Origin: an uncultured Collinsella sp.
GTDB lineage: Bacteria; Actinomycetota; Coriobacteriia; Coriobacteriales; Coriobacteriaceae
Reading direction: 5' to 3'
Length of the DNA: 52,883 nt
Assembly (NCBI GenBank): GCA_900541025.1
Contig: UQIL01000017.1
Coordinates: 1-52,883, forward strand
Part shown: positions 41,480 through 49,367 of the stretch, in pieces
Numbering within the stretch: the first letter of the stretch is position 1
Layout: each line of letters starts with the position of its first letter
The notes under the pieces: model-generated
Told to the model about the DNA's origin: nothing
Seen by the model: the letters and a program-made list of their open reading frames with translations, nothing else
Database searches by the model: none
Program-made: the position numbers and the translations under genes

Positions 41480-42517
41480 GTGGAAGGCATGGATCAGCAG
41501 ACAAGGAATGGTCGTTCGGCGAGCGCGGCAGAGGTTGCGGCGCTCGCTGGCGTGAGCCGCCAGACTGTGTCTCGCGTGGTCAACGGTATGCCCAACGTGA
41601 CGGAAAAGACGCGCAAGCGTGTGCTGGCCGCCATGGAAGAGCTGGGCTTTCGTCCCAATTTTGCTGGAGCGGCGTTGCGCGGCGGGTCGTATCGTTCTAT
41701 TGGCCTGTGCATGTACAACATCACACGTGTCGGTAACCTGGCGACGCTCGAGGGTATCATGCAAGCGGCGCGCGAGCATGATTTTGCCGTCACTATGATC
41801 GAGATGGGCGGCGACAAGCCCTATGCACTTGCCGATGCCTCGCGCCGCATGGTCGAGCGACCCGTCGACGGCATGATTCTCAACATGAACCGCATGGCTC
41901 CCGATTTTGAGGAGTTTGTTCCCCAGCCGGGAGTGCGAACGGTCATCCTGTCCATGTATGCGCATCCGCGCTGCACGACGATCGACTCCGACCAGTATGG
42001 TTCGTGCGAGCTGTTGACCAATTATCTGCTGGAACATGGTCACTCGAATATGCGGTTTGTGGCGGGTCCGGAAAACTCGATTTCCTCGCGTTTTCGTGAG
42101 GCCGGTTGGCGCGATACGCTGGGTCGTGCTCATGTCGATGCCGCTCCGATGCTGCGTGGCGATTGGAGTGCGGACAGTGGGTACGCCATGGGCGAGCGGA
42201 TTGCGGCCGAGGTGCTTGCCGGCGGGTCGCAGACGCCGACTGCCGTGCTTGCGGCAAATGACCAGATGGCGCTGGGCGTTATCGCCGCGCTCGAGAACGC
42301 GGGCCTGTCCGTGCCCGACGACGTGAGCGTGGTTGGTATCGACGACGCACTCGAGGGACTTGTTCCTCACAATCGGCTGACGACGCTGCGATTTGATTTG
42401 CGCGGTGTCGGTAAGCTTGCGTTTGAGGCGGCGATTGGAGAGAGCTCGTCTATCGAGGCGATTCATGTGCCGAGTACGCTGGTCGAACGCTCGACTGTTA
42501 GGGACATACGGGGTTAG
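41480..42517 (+). CDS. LacI family regulator (module B)
   Basis: 345 residues from GTG 41480, with AGCAGG 5 nt upstream; ATG 41489 is the alternative. The helix-turn-helix is SAAEVAALAGVSRQTVSRVV (about 14-33), then FRPNFAGAALRGGSYRSIGL and the sensor domain with NYLLEHGHSNMRFVAGP, VLAANDQMALGVIAALE and VSVVGIDDALEGLVPHNRLTTL. Divergent from the GH1-lacE operon with three copies of its putative operator. A pair of 80-bp palindromic repeats starts 10 bp after its stop. Confidence 0.92.
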   Translation: MEGMDQQTRNGRSASAAEVAALAGVSRQTVSRVVNGMPNVTEKTRKRVLAAMEELGFRPNFAGAALRGGSYRSIGLCMYNITRVGNLATLEGIMQAAREHDFAVTMIEMGGDKPYALADASRRMVERPVDGMILNMNRMAPDFEEFVPQPGVRTVILSMYAHPRCTTIDSDQYGSCELLTNYLLEHGHSNMRFVAGPENSISSRFREAGWRDTLGRAHVDAAPMLRGDWSADSGYAMGERIAAEVLAGGSQTPTAVLAANDQMALGVIAALENAGLSVPDDVSVVGIDDALEGLVPHNRLTTLRFDLRGVGKLAFEAAIGESSSIEAIHVPSTLVERSTVRDIRG

Positions 42518-42526
42518 GTCCTACTC

Positions 42527-42674
42527 CGTTTGTCTCGATTCGTAACAGGTAGACGGTCAAAAGCGGGCTACGTGTTACAGATTTAGATTCTTCGGAAAGA
42601 GCAATCCTGTTCGTCTCAATCTGTAACAGCTAGGACCAAAAAACTCGGCTAGATGTTACAGATCGAGACAAACG
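42527..42674. repeat. Two tandem palindromic repeats, 80-bp period
   Basis: Units at 42527-42588 and 42608-42674, offset 80 bp, same family as 32624-32930. The second is the cleanest: TTCGTCTCAATCTGTAACA ... TGTTACAGATCGAGACAAAC. Confidence 0.85.
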
Positions 42675-42689
42675 GACCCCGAACCGCCC

Positions 42690-42732
42690 AAAAAGACCGG
42701 GGGCGGCGCGCCGTGTGACGTGCCACCCCCGG
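42690..42732 (-). terminator. Terminator of the module C operon
   Basis: CCGGGGGCGGC (from 42698) pairs with GCCACCCCCGG (ending 42732); the A-run 42690-42694 gives a U-run on the minus strand. Confidence 0.65.
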
Positions 42733-42794
42733 CTGAGAAATGGGGGACAGGTTATGTGGGCGGTGCAACTCCGCCAACCGCTCGTCGCAAGCCG

Positions 42795-44234
42795 CTAGTC
42801 CAGACGACGGGTTTGCGCCACGTGCTTATACCAGTATGCGCTTGCCTTGGGTGTGCGCTTTTGGGTTTCAAAGTCAACGTAGAAGAAGCCGTAACGCTTG
42901 TTGTAGCCATTGGTCCAGGAGAACTGGTCCTGCAGGCTCCACAGGAAGTAGCCGCCCACGTTGACGCCCACCTCCATGGCCTTGAGCAACCAGCGTAGGT
43001 GCTGCTCGATGTAGTCGATGCGCGGCTGGTCGTCCACAAAACCGTCCTTGTAGGGGTCCTTGTAGCCCATGCCGTTCTCGGTGATGAAGATCTGCTTGTA
43101 GTTGGGGTAGCGCTGCTTAATGTAGACGAGCAGATCGAACAGGCCCTCGGGATAGATGATCCAGTCCCAGTCGGTGGTGGGGATACCAGGCTTGTTCACA
43201 TGCTCGCCAATACCCTTAACGCGCCAGCGGCCGGTGCCCTTCTCGCCCGTACCGTTGTGGTGCAGGTCGTTCTCGCCATCGTAAGCCTTCAAGAAGCGGC
43301 ACTGGTAGTTGTTAACGCCCAGGTAGTCGTTGTAGAGCGCGGCCTCGCGCATAATCTCGAGGTCCTCGTCCAGGATCTCGATGGTGCCGCCTGAGACGGC
43401 AGCCAGGCGGTTGGCGCACTCGAGGGTGTCGGGGGCATAGTCGCCGCGGAAGGTGGCGTCGAGCAGAAACTGGTTCTGCAGCACGTGCTCGTTGTTGGCG
43501 GCTTTGATGTCGGCGGGGTCGTTCTCGTTGAGCGGATACTTAAACTCCAGCGACTGAATGACGCCGATCTTGCCCTTAAAGCCGCCGTTGTGGAAGGCCA
43601 GCACGGCCTTGGCGTGGGCGAGCATCATGTTGTGCTCGCACTGGAAGGCCTCGGCCAGATGCGCCTTGACGCCACCGGGGAAGGTGCCCTCAATGTAGGT
43701 GTTGGAGGCGTCGGCCCAGATCTCGTTAAAGGTGAACCAGTAGGTTACCTGGTCGGCGTACTCCTTAAAGCAGAAGGTGGCAAAGTCCACAAAGGCGTCG
43801 ATGGTCTCGCGGTTGAGGAAGTCGCCCTTCTCAAAGAGGGGAAGCGGCGTATCGAAGTGATGCAGCGTGACAAACGGCTCAACGTGGTGCTTGTGGCACT
43901 CGGCGAAGAGGTCGTGGTAGAACTGGACACCCTCGGGGTTGATTTCGCCGGTACCGTTGGGGAAGATGCGGCTCCAGGCGATGGAGAGGCGGATGCCGTT
44001 GATACCGAACTCCTCGCACAGCTCCAAGTCGACGGGGTACTGGTTGTAGAAGTCCGAAGCGGGATCGGGGGAGAAGCGCCCCTGGGCCTCCAGGAAGTCG
44101 TCCCAGGCAACCTTGCCCTTACCGTGGGTGCGGGTCTCGCCCTCTACCTGGTAGGCAGCGGTGGCGCCGCCAAAGACAAAGTCCTCGGGAAACTGCGCGG
44201 GCGGGTTGGTGACGCTAGCAGGGTTAACGGACAT
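42795..44234 (-). CDS. lacG: GH1 6-phospho-beta-galactosidase (module C)
   Basis: 479 residues, close to the module A enzyme. Motifs: FVFGGATAAYQVEGETRTHGK, SIAWSRIFPNGTGEINPEG, acid/base Glu in YWFTFNEIWADASNT, nucleophile Glu in FITENGMGYKDPYKDG, and the phosphate-site stretch FSWTNGYNKRYGFFY with Ser-Trp, Lys, Tyr. Second gene of its operon, 66 nt after lacE, with a hairpin between. Differences from module A cluster in the loops around FNEI, suggesting a different aglycone. Confidence 0.92.
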   Translation of the reverse strand: MSVNPASVTNPPAQFPEDFVFGGATAAYQVEGETRTHGKGKVAWDDFLEAQGRFSPDPASDFYNQYPVDLELCEEFGINGIRLSIAWSRIFPNGTGEINPEGVQFYHDLFAECHKHHVEPFVTLHHFDTPLPLFEKGDFLNRETIDAFVDFATFCFKEYADQVTYWFTFNEIWADASNTYIEGTFPGGVKAHLAEAFQCEHNMMLAHAKAVLAFHNGGFKGKIGVIQSLEFKYPLNENDPADIKAANNEHVLQNQFLLDATFRGDYAPDTLECANRLAAVSGGTIEILDEDLEIMREAALYNDYLGVNNYQCRFLKAYDGENDLHHNGTGEKGTGRWRVKGIGEHVNKPGIPTTDWDWIIYPEGLFDLLVYIKQRYPNYKQIFITENGMGYKDPYKDGFVDDQPRIDYIEQHLRWLLKAMEVGVNVGGYFLWSLQDQFSWTNGYNKRYGFFYVDFETQKRTPKASAYWYKHVAQTRRLD

Positions 44235-44258
44235 GATGATCCAATCGTCTAAATCGAA

Positions 44259-44290
44259 GGGCCAGCCGGCTGTGGATGGTCGGCTGGCCC
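44259..44290 (-). promoter_or_regulatory. Hairpin between lacE and lacG (module C)
   Basis: Perfect 10-bp stem GGGCCAGCCG (44259-44268) / CGGCTGGCCC (44281-44290), 12-nt loop, no U-run on the minus strand. Confidence 0.5.
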
Positions 44291-44300
44291 TGAGCGTTAC

Positions 44301-46067
44301 TTACTTCGAAAGCTGCTCGGAGACGAAGGCGAGAGACTTATCGCCGTTCTGGGAGAGCTCGATATACTGCTTGCCACGGCAGGCGACGCACTTGTTGCCC
44401 ACGCGCTCGCAGTCCTTCTGCAGGTCGGCCAGGTAGCTTGCGGCCTGCGGGGCCAGGACGACCAGATCGAAGTCGGGGAGCATGTCCACGTGGTTGCCAT
44501 AGGCCTCGGCAGCGGTCTCAAGATCAATGCCGCGCTCCTTGGCGGCCTTGGCCAGCGCGTTGGCGAGCAGGCCCGAGGTTCCGCCACCCTGGCAGAGCAC
44601 GAGTACGCGCTTGCCGTTGAGGTCGCTGGCGGTCGTTGCCTCAACGGCGACAGCGGCGGGAGCATCGGTCTTTACAGCCTCGGCAGCGGCGCCGGCGGCA
44701 ACGCTCTTGGCATCGGCCTTGCCCTGGAAAGCGTCGTTGAGCTTGGCGGCCTTCTCGGCGTTCTTGGCGGCGAGCTCCTCCTGGGAGATCTCGGCCTCCT
44801 CGGCGCACTTCTGGGCGTCATAGGCGCGGAAGAACGGATAGTACAGAGCGAAGTCGACGACCAGGATAAGGGAGAGCATCACAAAGGCGAGCGGCTGGAA
44901 GCCCAGGCCCATGATAGTGCCGATGGGGCCGGGGACGGTCCAGGGCAGGGTGTACATAAAGCCGTTCATGCCCAAGAAGTCGATAAAGATCTTGAGGATC
45001 CAGATGTTGGCGATCGGGGCAAAGACAAACGGGACAAAGAAGACGGGGTTGAGCACGATGGGCGCGGCGAACAGCAGCGGCTCGTTGACGGCAAAGCAGA
45101 CGGGGACGATGGCGGCCTTACCGACGGCGCGCATCTCCTGAGACTTGGCCAGGAAGCAGAACATAAAGACCAGGACGAGCGTGGCGCCGGTGCCGCCCAT
45201 GCAGACGACGAAGTACTGGGCACCCTGGGTCAGGACAGCGGAAGCGTGCTGGCCAGCCTGGAACGCAGCCAGGTTGTCGGTCATGTTGGCAACGAGGGCG
45301 GCGGCGATGGCGGGCTCGACGATCGAGGGGCCGTGGACGCCCACGAACCAGAACAGGCTCATGGCGCCGTAGATCACAGCGAGGCCGATGTAGCCATCGG
45401 CAGCGGTGAACAGGGGCTGGAACACCTGGATGACGCCCTGGGCAAAGCAGAAGCCAAAAGCAGCGCGGAAGGCGATGTCAAAGACCCAAAAGACGGTGAT
45501 GCAAACGGAGAAGGGGATGATGTCCTTAAAGGTCTGCGAAATGTTGGGCGGAACCTGCTCGGGCATCTTGACGGTGATGTTGCGCTTAATGAAGAACTTG
45601 TAGATGATGCCAGTCACAAACGCAGCGATGAAAGCGGTCAGCAGGCCCTTGGAACCAAGGTAGGTGGTGTTGAAACCGCTGGCGGCGTCCGTGGCGATCG
45701 TGTCGCTCGAAAGGAGCAAGAAGCCGATGATGGCCGCGCACATGCACGAGATGAAGTTGATCTGGTTGTTCTTGGGCAGATCGCGGTTCTGAGCGTCGGC
45801 GAAGTGCTTGGCCGTGGTGGCGGCGCAGGCGATGGCCAGGATGCCCATGGAGTAGTTGTAGCACTTCCACAGGGCGTTGTTGATGTCATCGGGCCAGTAG
45901 AAACCCCAGATGTTGGGGACCGAGGCTACCAGGCAAAAGATGGACGAGAAGATGATGATGGGGATGACGGAGATAAAGCCGTCGCGGATCGCCTTGAGGT
46001 ACTTGTTGCGGGCGATCGCGTTGAAAAAGGGCTGGCCCTTTTCGATGATGGCGATGAGTTGCTCCAT
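44301..46067 (-). CDS. lacE: PTS lactose-family EIICB (module C)
   Basis: 588 residues. EIIC (about 1-440) begins IIEKGQPFFNAIARNKYLKAI and carries FWFVGVHGPSIVEPAI, FVVCMGGTGATLVL and FAVNEPLLFAAPIVLNP; an Ala/Glu/Lys-rich linker follows; EIIB (about 490-588) has the Cys in VLCQGGGTSGLLANAL. The EIIB sequence (CQGGGTSG) and the linker differ clearly from modules A and B (CAGAGTSA), so it is the most divergent of the three. Divergent from its LacI gene; needs external EIIA. Confidence 0.92.
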   Translation of the reverse strand: MEQLIAIIEKGQPFFNAIARNKYLKAIRDGFISVIPIIIFSSIFCLVASVPNIWGFYWPDDINNALWKCYNYSMGILAIACAATTAKHFADAQNRDLPKNNQINFISCMCAAIIGFLLLSSDTIATDAASGFNTTYLGSKGLLTAFIAAFVTGIIYKFFIKRNITVKMPEQVPPNISQTFKDIIPFSVCITVFWVFDIAFRAAFGFCFAQGVIQVFQPLFTAADGYIGLAVIYGAMSLFWFVGVHGPSIVEPAIAAALVANMTDNLAAFQAGQHASAVLTQGAQYFVVCMGGTGATLVLVFMFCFLAKSQEMRAVGKAAIVPVCFAVNEPLLFAAPIVLNPVFFVPFVFAPIANIWILKIFIDFLGMNGFMYTLPWTVPGPIGTIMGLGFQPLAFVMLSLILVVDFALYYPFFRAYDAQKCAEEAEISQEELAAKNAEKAAKLNDAFQGKADAKSVAAGAAAEAVKTDAPAAVAVEATTASDLNGKRVLVLCQGGGTSGLLANALAKAAKERGIDLETAAEAYGNHVDMLPDFDLVVLAPQAASYLADLQKDCERVGNKCVACRGKQYIELSQNGDKSLAFVSEQLSK

Positions 46068-46126
46068 GCAATGCTCCTAAGAGTCGGTGGGTTAGCAACG
46101 ATGGTAGCTTTTGACTTTCGGTTGCC

Positions 46127-46410
46127 AAAATGTTGACGTTGCCATTTTGTGACACAAAAAAAGAAGCGAACCGGTGGTTCCTGTGCCTGCGAACCGTCGA
46201 TTCCTTACGCGTAAACGTTTGAGCCGCCCGGTGGCTCTGTGTTTGCACAATGGCAACGTTAACATTTGGTCGACAAAAGCCGTTTGGGGAAGCAAAAATG
46301 TCGGTGAACGGTAGGTTTTGGGTGGTGAGCGTATGGTGGGGGAGGCGTTGGATATACTTGAAGGCGGTAAAAATGACTGCGCAAGGTGCCATCAATGGCA
46401 TCGTTGACAT
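46127..46410. promoter_or_regulatory. Three LacI operators of module C
   Basis: AAATGTTGACGTTGCCATTT (within 46127-46148), AATGGCAACGTTAACATTT (46249-46267) and AATGGCATCGTTGACAT (46394-46410). All share the TGGCAACGTTAACA-type palindrome in one or other orientation. One flanks the lacE start, one is central, and one sits about 15 bp before the lacI start. Confidence 0.8.
46304..46332 (-). promoter_or_regulatory. Tandem CCGTT-type boxes, 21-bp spacing (module C, degenerate)
   Basis: GTGAACGG (46304-46311) and GTGAGCGT (46325-46332), 21 bp apart; the second has two mismatches. On the minus strand they point at lacE. Confidence 0.35.
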
Positions 46411-46424
46411 AGAAAGATCGACCT

Positions 46425-47429
46425 ATGGCCGCTGTTAAAAAATCGGTATCCGTTAAGGATGTGGCGCGTCTCGCGGGCGTCTCGGAGCAGACGGTCTCGC
46501 GCACCGTGCACGATTCGCCCAGCGTGCGCCCCGAGACCAAGGAACGCGTGCGTGCCGCCATGCGCGAGCTGGGGTATCGCCCAAACTTTGCCGGTCGATC
46601 GCTGCGCCGCGGTAAGTTTAAGACCGTCGGCGTCGCCATGTTCAACATTACCGGCACCGGCAACCTCGACCGTATGGAGGGCTTTGCCGCCGCGGCCGAC
46701 AAACACGGCTATGCCATCACCCTCACTAAAGTAGACGGGCATCCGTATACCCTCGAGAGCGCATCGTCACGCATGAGCGCACTGCCAGTGGACGGTATGG
46801 TTGTGATCATGAATCGCATGCCGGCGGACTTTGGCACCTTCGAGCCGCTACCTGGCATGCAGACGGTGCTCGTTACCATGCTGGAGCACCCGCTCTGTTC
46901 AACGGTCGATAACGACCAGTTCGATTGCTCGCGCCAGGTGGTCGAGTATTTGCTGGGGAGGGGGCACAAAACCGTGCACTTTATCTCGTGTCCCGAGCGC
47001 TCACTTTCGGGCATGCGGCGCGAGGAAGGCTGGCGCGAGACATTGCGCGCGCATGGAATTGAGCCGCCGCGACTCGTCCGTGGGGATTGGACGGCACAGA
47101 GCGGATATGCTGCCGGTCAGGCTCTGGCGGAAGATCCGACCTGTACGGCCATTTATGCTTCCAACGATGCCATGGCATACGGCTGCATTCGCGGGCTCGA
47201 GTCGTGCGGAAGGCGTGTGCCCGAGGACGTGAGCGTGGTGGGTGTTGATGACAGCCTGGGCGATATCGTGCCCGACCGTCGCCTGACCACGGTGCGCTTT
47301 GACAACAAGCGCGTCGGCATGTGGGCGGTCGACAAGATTGCCGGCGCTGATGGGGGTGCATCTGGCGTGGAGCACATGCTGATCCCCGGTGTGCTCGTAG
47401 AGGGCGATACGGTGCGCGATTTGCGTTAG
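46425..47429 (+). CDS. LacI family regulator (module C)
   Basis: 334 residues from ATG 46425. The helix-turn-helix is SVKDVARLAGVSEQTVSRTV (about 8-27), followed by YRPNFAGRSLRRGKFKTVGV and the sensor domain with EYLLGRGHKTVHFISCPERS, AIYASNDAMAYGCIRGLES and VSVVGVDDSLGDIVPDRRL. Divergent from the lacE-lacG operon of module C. The putative operators share the central ACGTT with those of module A but differ in the arms. lacF lies downstream on the same strand, after 213 nt. Confidence 0.92.
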   Translation: MAAVKKSVSVKDVARLAGVSEQTVSRTVHDSPSVRPETKERVRAAMRELGYRPNFAGRSLRRGKFKTVGVAMFNITGTGNLDRMEGFAAAADKHGYAITLTKVDGHPYTLESASSRMSALPVDGMVVIMNRMPADFGTFEPLPGMQTVLVTMLEHPLCSTVDNDQFDCSRQVVEYLLGRGHKTVHFISCPERSLSGMRREEGWRETLRAHGIEPPRLVRGDWTAQSGYAAGQALAEDPTCTAIYASNDAMAYGCIRGLESCGRRVPEDVSVVGVDDSLGDIVPDRRLTTVRFDNKRVGMWAVDKIAGADGGASGVEHMLIPGVLVEGDTVRDLR

Positions 47430-47489
47430 GTGCGGCCCTGTTTGGGTTGCCGCTAATTGTGTTCGATATTGTTCAGATTGGTTTAAAAA

Positions 47490-47520
47490 CCGTTCACGGG
47501 CGAAAAGTGACCGTTCATAG
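47490..47520 (+). promoter_or_regulatory. Tandem CCGTT boxes, 21-bp spacing (upstream of lacF)
   Basis: AACCGTTCACGGG (CCGTT from 47490) and GACCGTTCATAG (from 47511), 21 bp apart, about 130-150 bp before lacF and just upstream of candidate LacR boxes. Confidence 0.5.
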
Positions 47521-47540
47521 TTTGAAATTACGTTTTGAGC

Positions 47541-47570
47541 TGTTCTTTTTTGTTTGAATGTTATTGTTTC
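47541..47570 (+). promoter_or_regulatory. Candidate LacR/DeoR-type operator upstream of lacF
   Basis: TGTTC, TTTGTTTGAATG and TTATTGTTTC in tandem, an AT-rich stretch sharing TTGTTTGAAT and GTTATTGTTT with the DeoR gene's own promoter (30206-30229). Confidence 0.4.
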
Positions 47571-47642
47571 TGTCATACACAACGCAGCGCGTATGCCCGG
47601 ACGCGATGCTCTCCATTGGTTCATATGTGAAAGGAACGCAAT

Positions 47643-47981
47643 ATGGCAACCAAAGAAGAAATCTCGATGGTTGGATTCGAGATCGTCGCATACGCAGGTG
47701 ACGCCCAGACCGATCTGCTTGCAGCGCTCGATGCTGCTCGCGAGGGTGACTTTGAGAAGGCCGAACAGCTGCACAAGGATGCCAGCGATGCGCTCATCGG
47801 TGCCCACGACACGCAGACCAAACTGCTTTCACAGGAGGCCGGCGGCGGCGAGATGGAGATGACCTTCATCATGGCTCACGCTCAGGACACTCTCATGACC
47901 ACTATGATTCTGGAGAAGCAGACCCGCTTTACCATCGATGCCTACAAGCGCATCGCCGAGCTCGAGGCCAAGCTCGCCTAA
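47643..47981 (+). CDS. lacF: PTS lactose-family EIIA
   Basis: Cytoplasmic phosphocarrier, 112 residues, usual length, forming trimers in the family. It accepts phosphate from HPr on the His of FIMAHAQDTLMTTMI (about residue 80) and passes it to the EIIB domain of LacE. SMVGFEIVAYAGDAQTDLLAAL and AEQLHKDASDALIGAHDTQT are the other family motifs. It is the only lactose-family EIIA in the window, so it probably serves all three EIICB proteins. Its promoter region holds the 21-bp-spaced boxes and LacR-like boxes, and a terminator follows, so it is expressed alone. Confidence 0.94.
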   Translation: MATKEEISMVGFEIVAYAGDAQTDLLAALDAAREGDFEKAEQLHKDASDALIGAHDTQTKLLSQEAGGGEMEMTFIMAHAQDTLMTTMILEKQTRFTIDAYKRIAELEAKLA

Positions 47982-48008
47982 CGAGCCCTCACAACCAAGT
48001 CCCCTTCC

Positions 48009-48045
48009 AAAAGCTCTGCCGCTACCCGCGGTAGGGCTTTTTCTG
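48009..48045 (+). terminator. Terminator after lacF
   Basis: AAAGCTCTGCCGC / GCGGTAGGGCTTT hairpin with a short loop, followed by T residues. Confidence 0.85.
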
Positions 48046-48072
48046 TCCTCCTCCCCGCAACTCATCCCGAGA

Positions 48073-48121
48073 TAGTCATTGGGGACGTTCTTAAATGACT
48101 AGTCATTGGGGACAGTCTTGG
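48073..48121. repeat. REP-like elements, one and a half copies
   Basis: TAGTCATTGGGGACGTTCTT with an inverted ATGACTA end (48073-48101), followed directly by a second AGTCATTGGGGACAGTCTT (48101-48121). Same family as 28905-28935. Confidence 0.65.
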
Positions 48122-48206
48122 TGCGCTCCGTTCGTCTTCCCGTTCGATTTTTGCTCGGTGGGTATACTTTCTTTCGCATTAAACGCCGGACTGAGGAGGT
48201 ATCCAA

Positions 48207-49229
48207 ATGCCGGATAACGGGTCAATACAAAAAAGAGACGCGCACGAGATGGCTCATGGGCGTCCTGTCCAGATAACCGAGCACACGACGGTAACCGAGC
48301 TGCAGCCCAGCCTGTCCGATGTCGTGTGCGCAAACAAAAAGATTCAGATTGGCTTTATCGTTGCGCTCGTGGTACTGGCGCTGCTGTCGGGCTTTGTAGC
48401 TCGTCCGCATTTCGCCGATACCAAAACTTGGGACTCCACCATCGAGGTCATCGACCAAAAGAAGGGTAACGTACTGGCGCTCACGACCTCGTGCGTGGCG
48501 CTATCTGCGGGCATTACCGCGCTACCTGGTGATACGGGAACGCCGGTTGCCGAACAGCTCGCGCAGCTTTCGGGTAACTTGGGCATCGTGCTTGCCGTGC
48601 TCTACCTCGAGAAATACTTGCTGACCATTTTGTGGTCGGTTGGCCTGGGCATCCTGATCCCGTTTGCGCTGGTGCTCTTTGCGGTGTCGCTCGGCATTCA
48701 CGGGCGCTGGAGCACGAGCGCTGTCCTGCGCCGTGTGGCGACGCGCGTGCTAGTGGTTGCCGTGATCGGTATGGCGCTTGTGCCCGCGAGCGTATGGGTG
48801 TCGCAGAAGGTCGATGAAACGTATCGCGTAAGTATTGAGCAAGCTGAGCAAAAGGCTGCGGACGCGGCCGACACTACGGACAAGTCAGCCGAGACCAGCT
48901 CAAAATCGAACAAGAAAAAATCCGAGGCCACGGAGTCCAAAAACGTGCTCGAGCAGTTGACTGATGGGGCATCGAGTCTTGTTACGTCGGTGACCAGCGG
49001 CGCCAAGCAGATGACCGATGAAATTGTGCAGCAAGTGACCGATCTCATCGAAGGCGTCATTGTGATGATCGTGACCTCGTGCGTTATCCCGCTGCTGGTG
49101 CTCGCGGCGTTTCTGTGGCTGGGACACACGCTACTGGGGATTGATATTTCCGGCCCGGCGAACTATTTGACGGGCCGCTTTCTGAGTGCTCCGTCCAAGC
49201 ACGCCAAGAAGGGCAGGCAGTCTGAGTAG
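48207..49229 (+). CDS. Multi-spanning membrane protein of unknown function
   Basis: 340 residues. Hydrophobic segments at about 48-67 (IGFIVALVVLALLSGFVA), 126-165 (probably two, around YLLTILWSVGLGILIPFALVLFAVSLGI), 178-200 (VLVVAVIGMALVPASVWV) and 288-310 (VMIVTSCVIPLLVLAAFLWLG). Between the last two lies a charged Lys/Ser/Ala/Glu region with coiled-coil character (QAEQKAADAADTTDKSAETS). I do not recognise the family. The codons and start (GAGGAGG nearby) look like a normal chromosomal gene. It separates lacF from lacAB but shows no evident link to sugar uptake. Confidence 0.75.
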   Translation: MPDNGSIQKRDAHEMAHGRPVQITEHTTVTELQPSLSDVVCANKKIQIGFIVALVVLALLSGFVARPHFADTKTWDSTIEVIDQKKGNVLALTTSCVALSAGITALPGDTGTPVAEQLAQLSGNLGIVLAVLYLEKYLLTILWSVGLGILIPFALVLFAVSLGIHGRWSTSAVLRRVATRVLVVAVIGMALVPASVWVSQKVDETYRVSIEQAEQKAADAADTTDKSAETSSKSNKKKSEATESKNVLEQLTDGASSLVTSVTSGAKQMTDEIVQQVTDLIEGVIVMIVTSCVIPLLVLAAFLWLGHTLLGIDISGPANYLTGRFLSAPSKHAKKGRQSE

Positions 49230-49264
49230 GCGGCAAAGCGTTCTTTGGAAGATCAACCGTAAGA

Positions 49265-49302
49265 AGGGCGGCCGAGACACGTTCTCGGTCGCCCTTTTGT
49301 TT
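49265..49302 (+). terminator. Terminator after the membrane protein gene
   Basis: AGGGCGGCCGAGA / TCTCGGTCGCCCT hairpin followed by TTTGTTTG. Confidence 0.85.
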
Positions 49303-49337
49303 GTTGAACACGTGGGCGCTACGTCCGCGCCGGGCTC

Positions 49338-49364
49338 AAACGGTCAGCAATCATCCGTAAACGG
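49338..49364. promoter_or_regulatory. Tandem CCGTT boxes, 21-bp spacing (upstream of lacA)
   Basis: CAAACGG ends at 49343 and GTAAACGG at 49364, 21 bp apart, read as CCGTTTG and CCGTTTAC on the minus strand. This is the only site where the boxes point away from the presumed target gene. Confidence 0.5.
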
Positions 49365-49367
49365 TAT

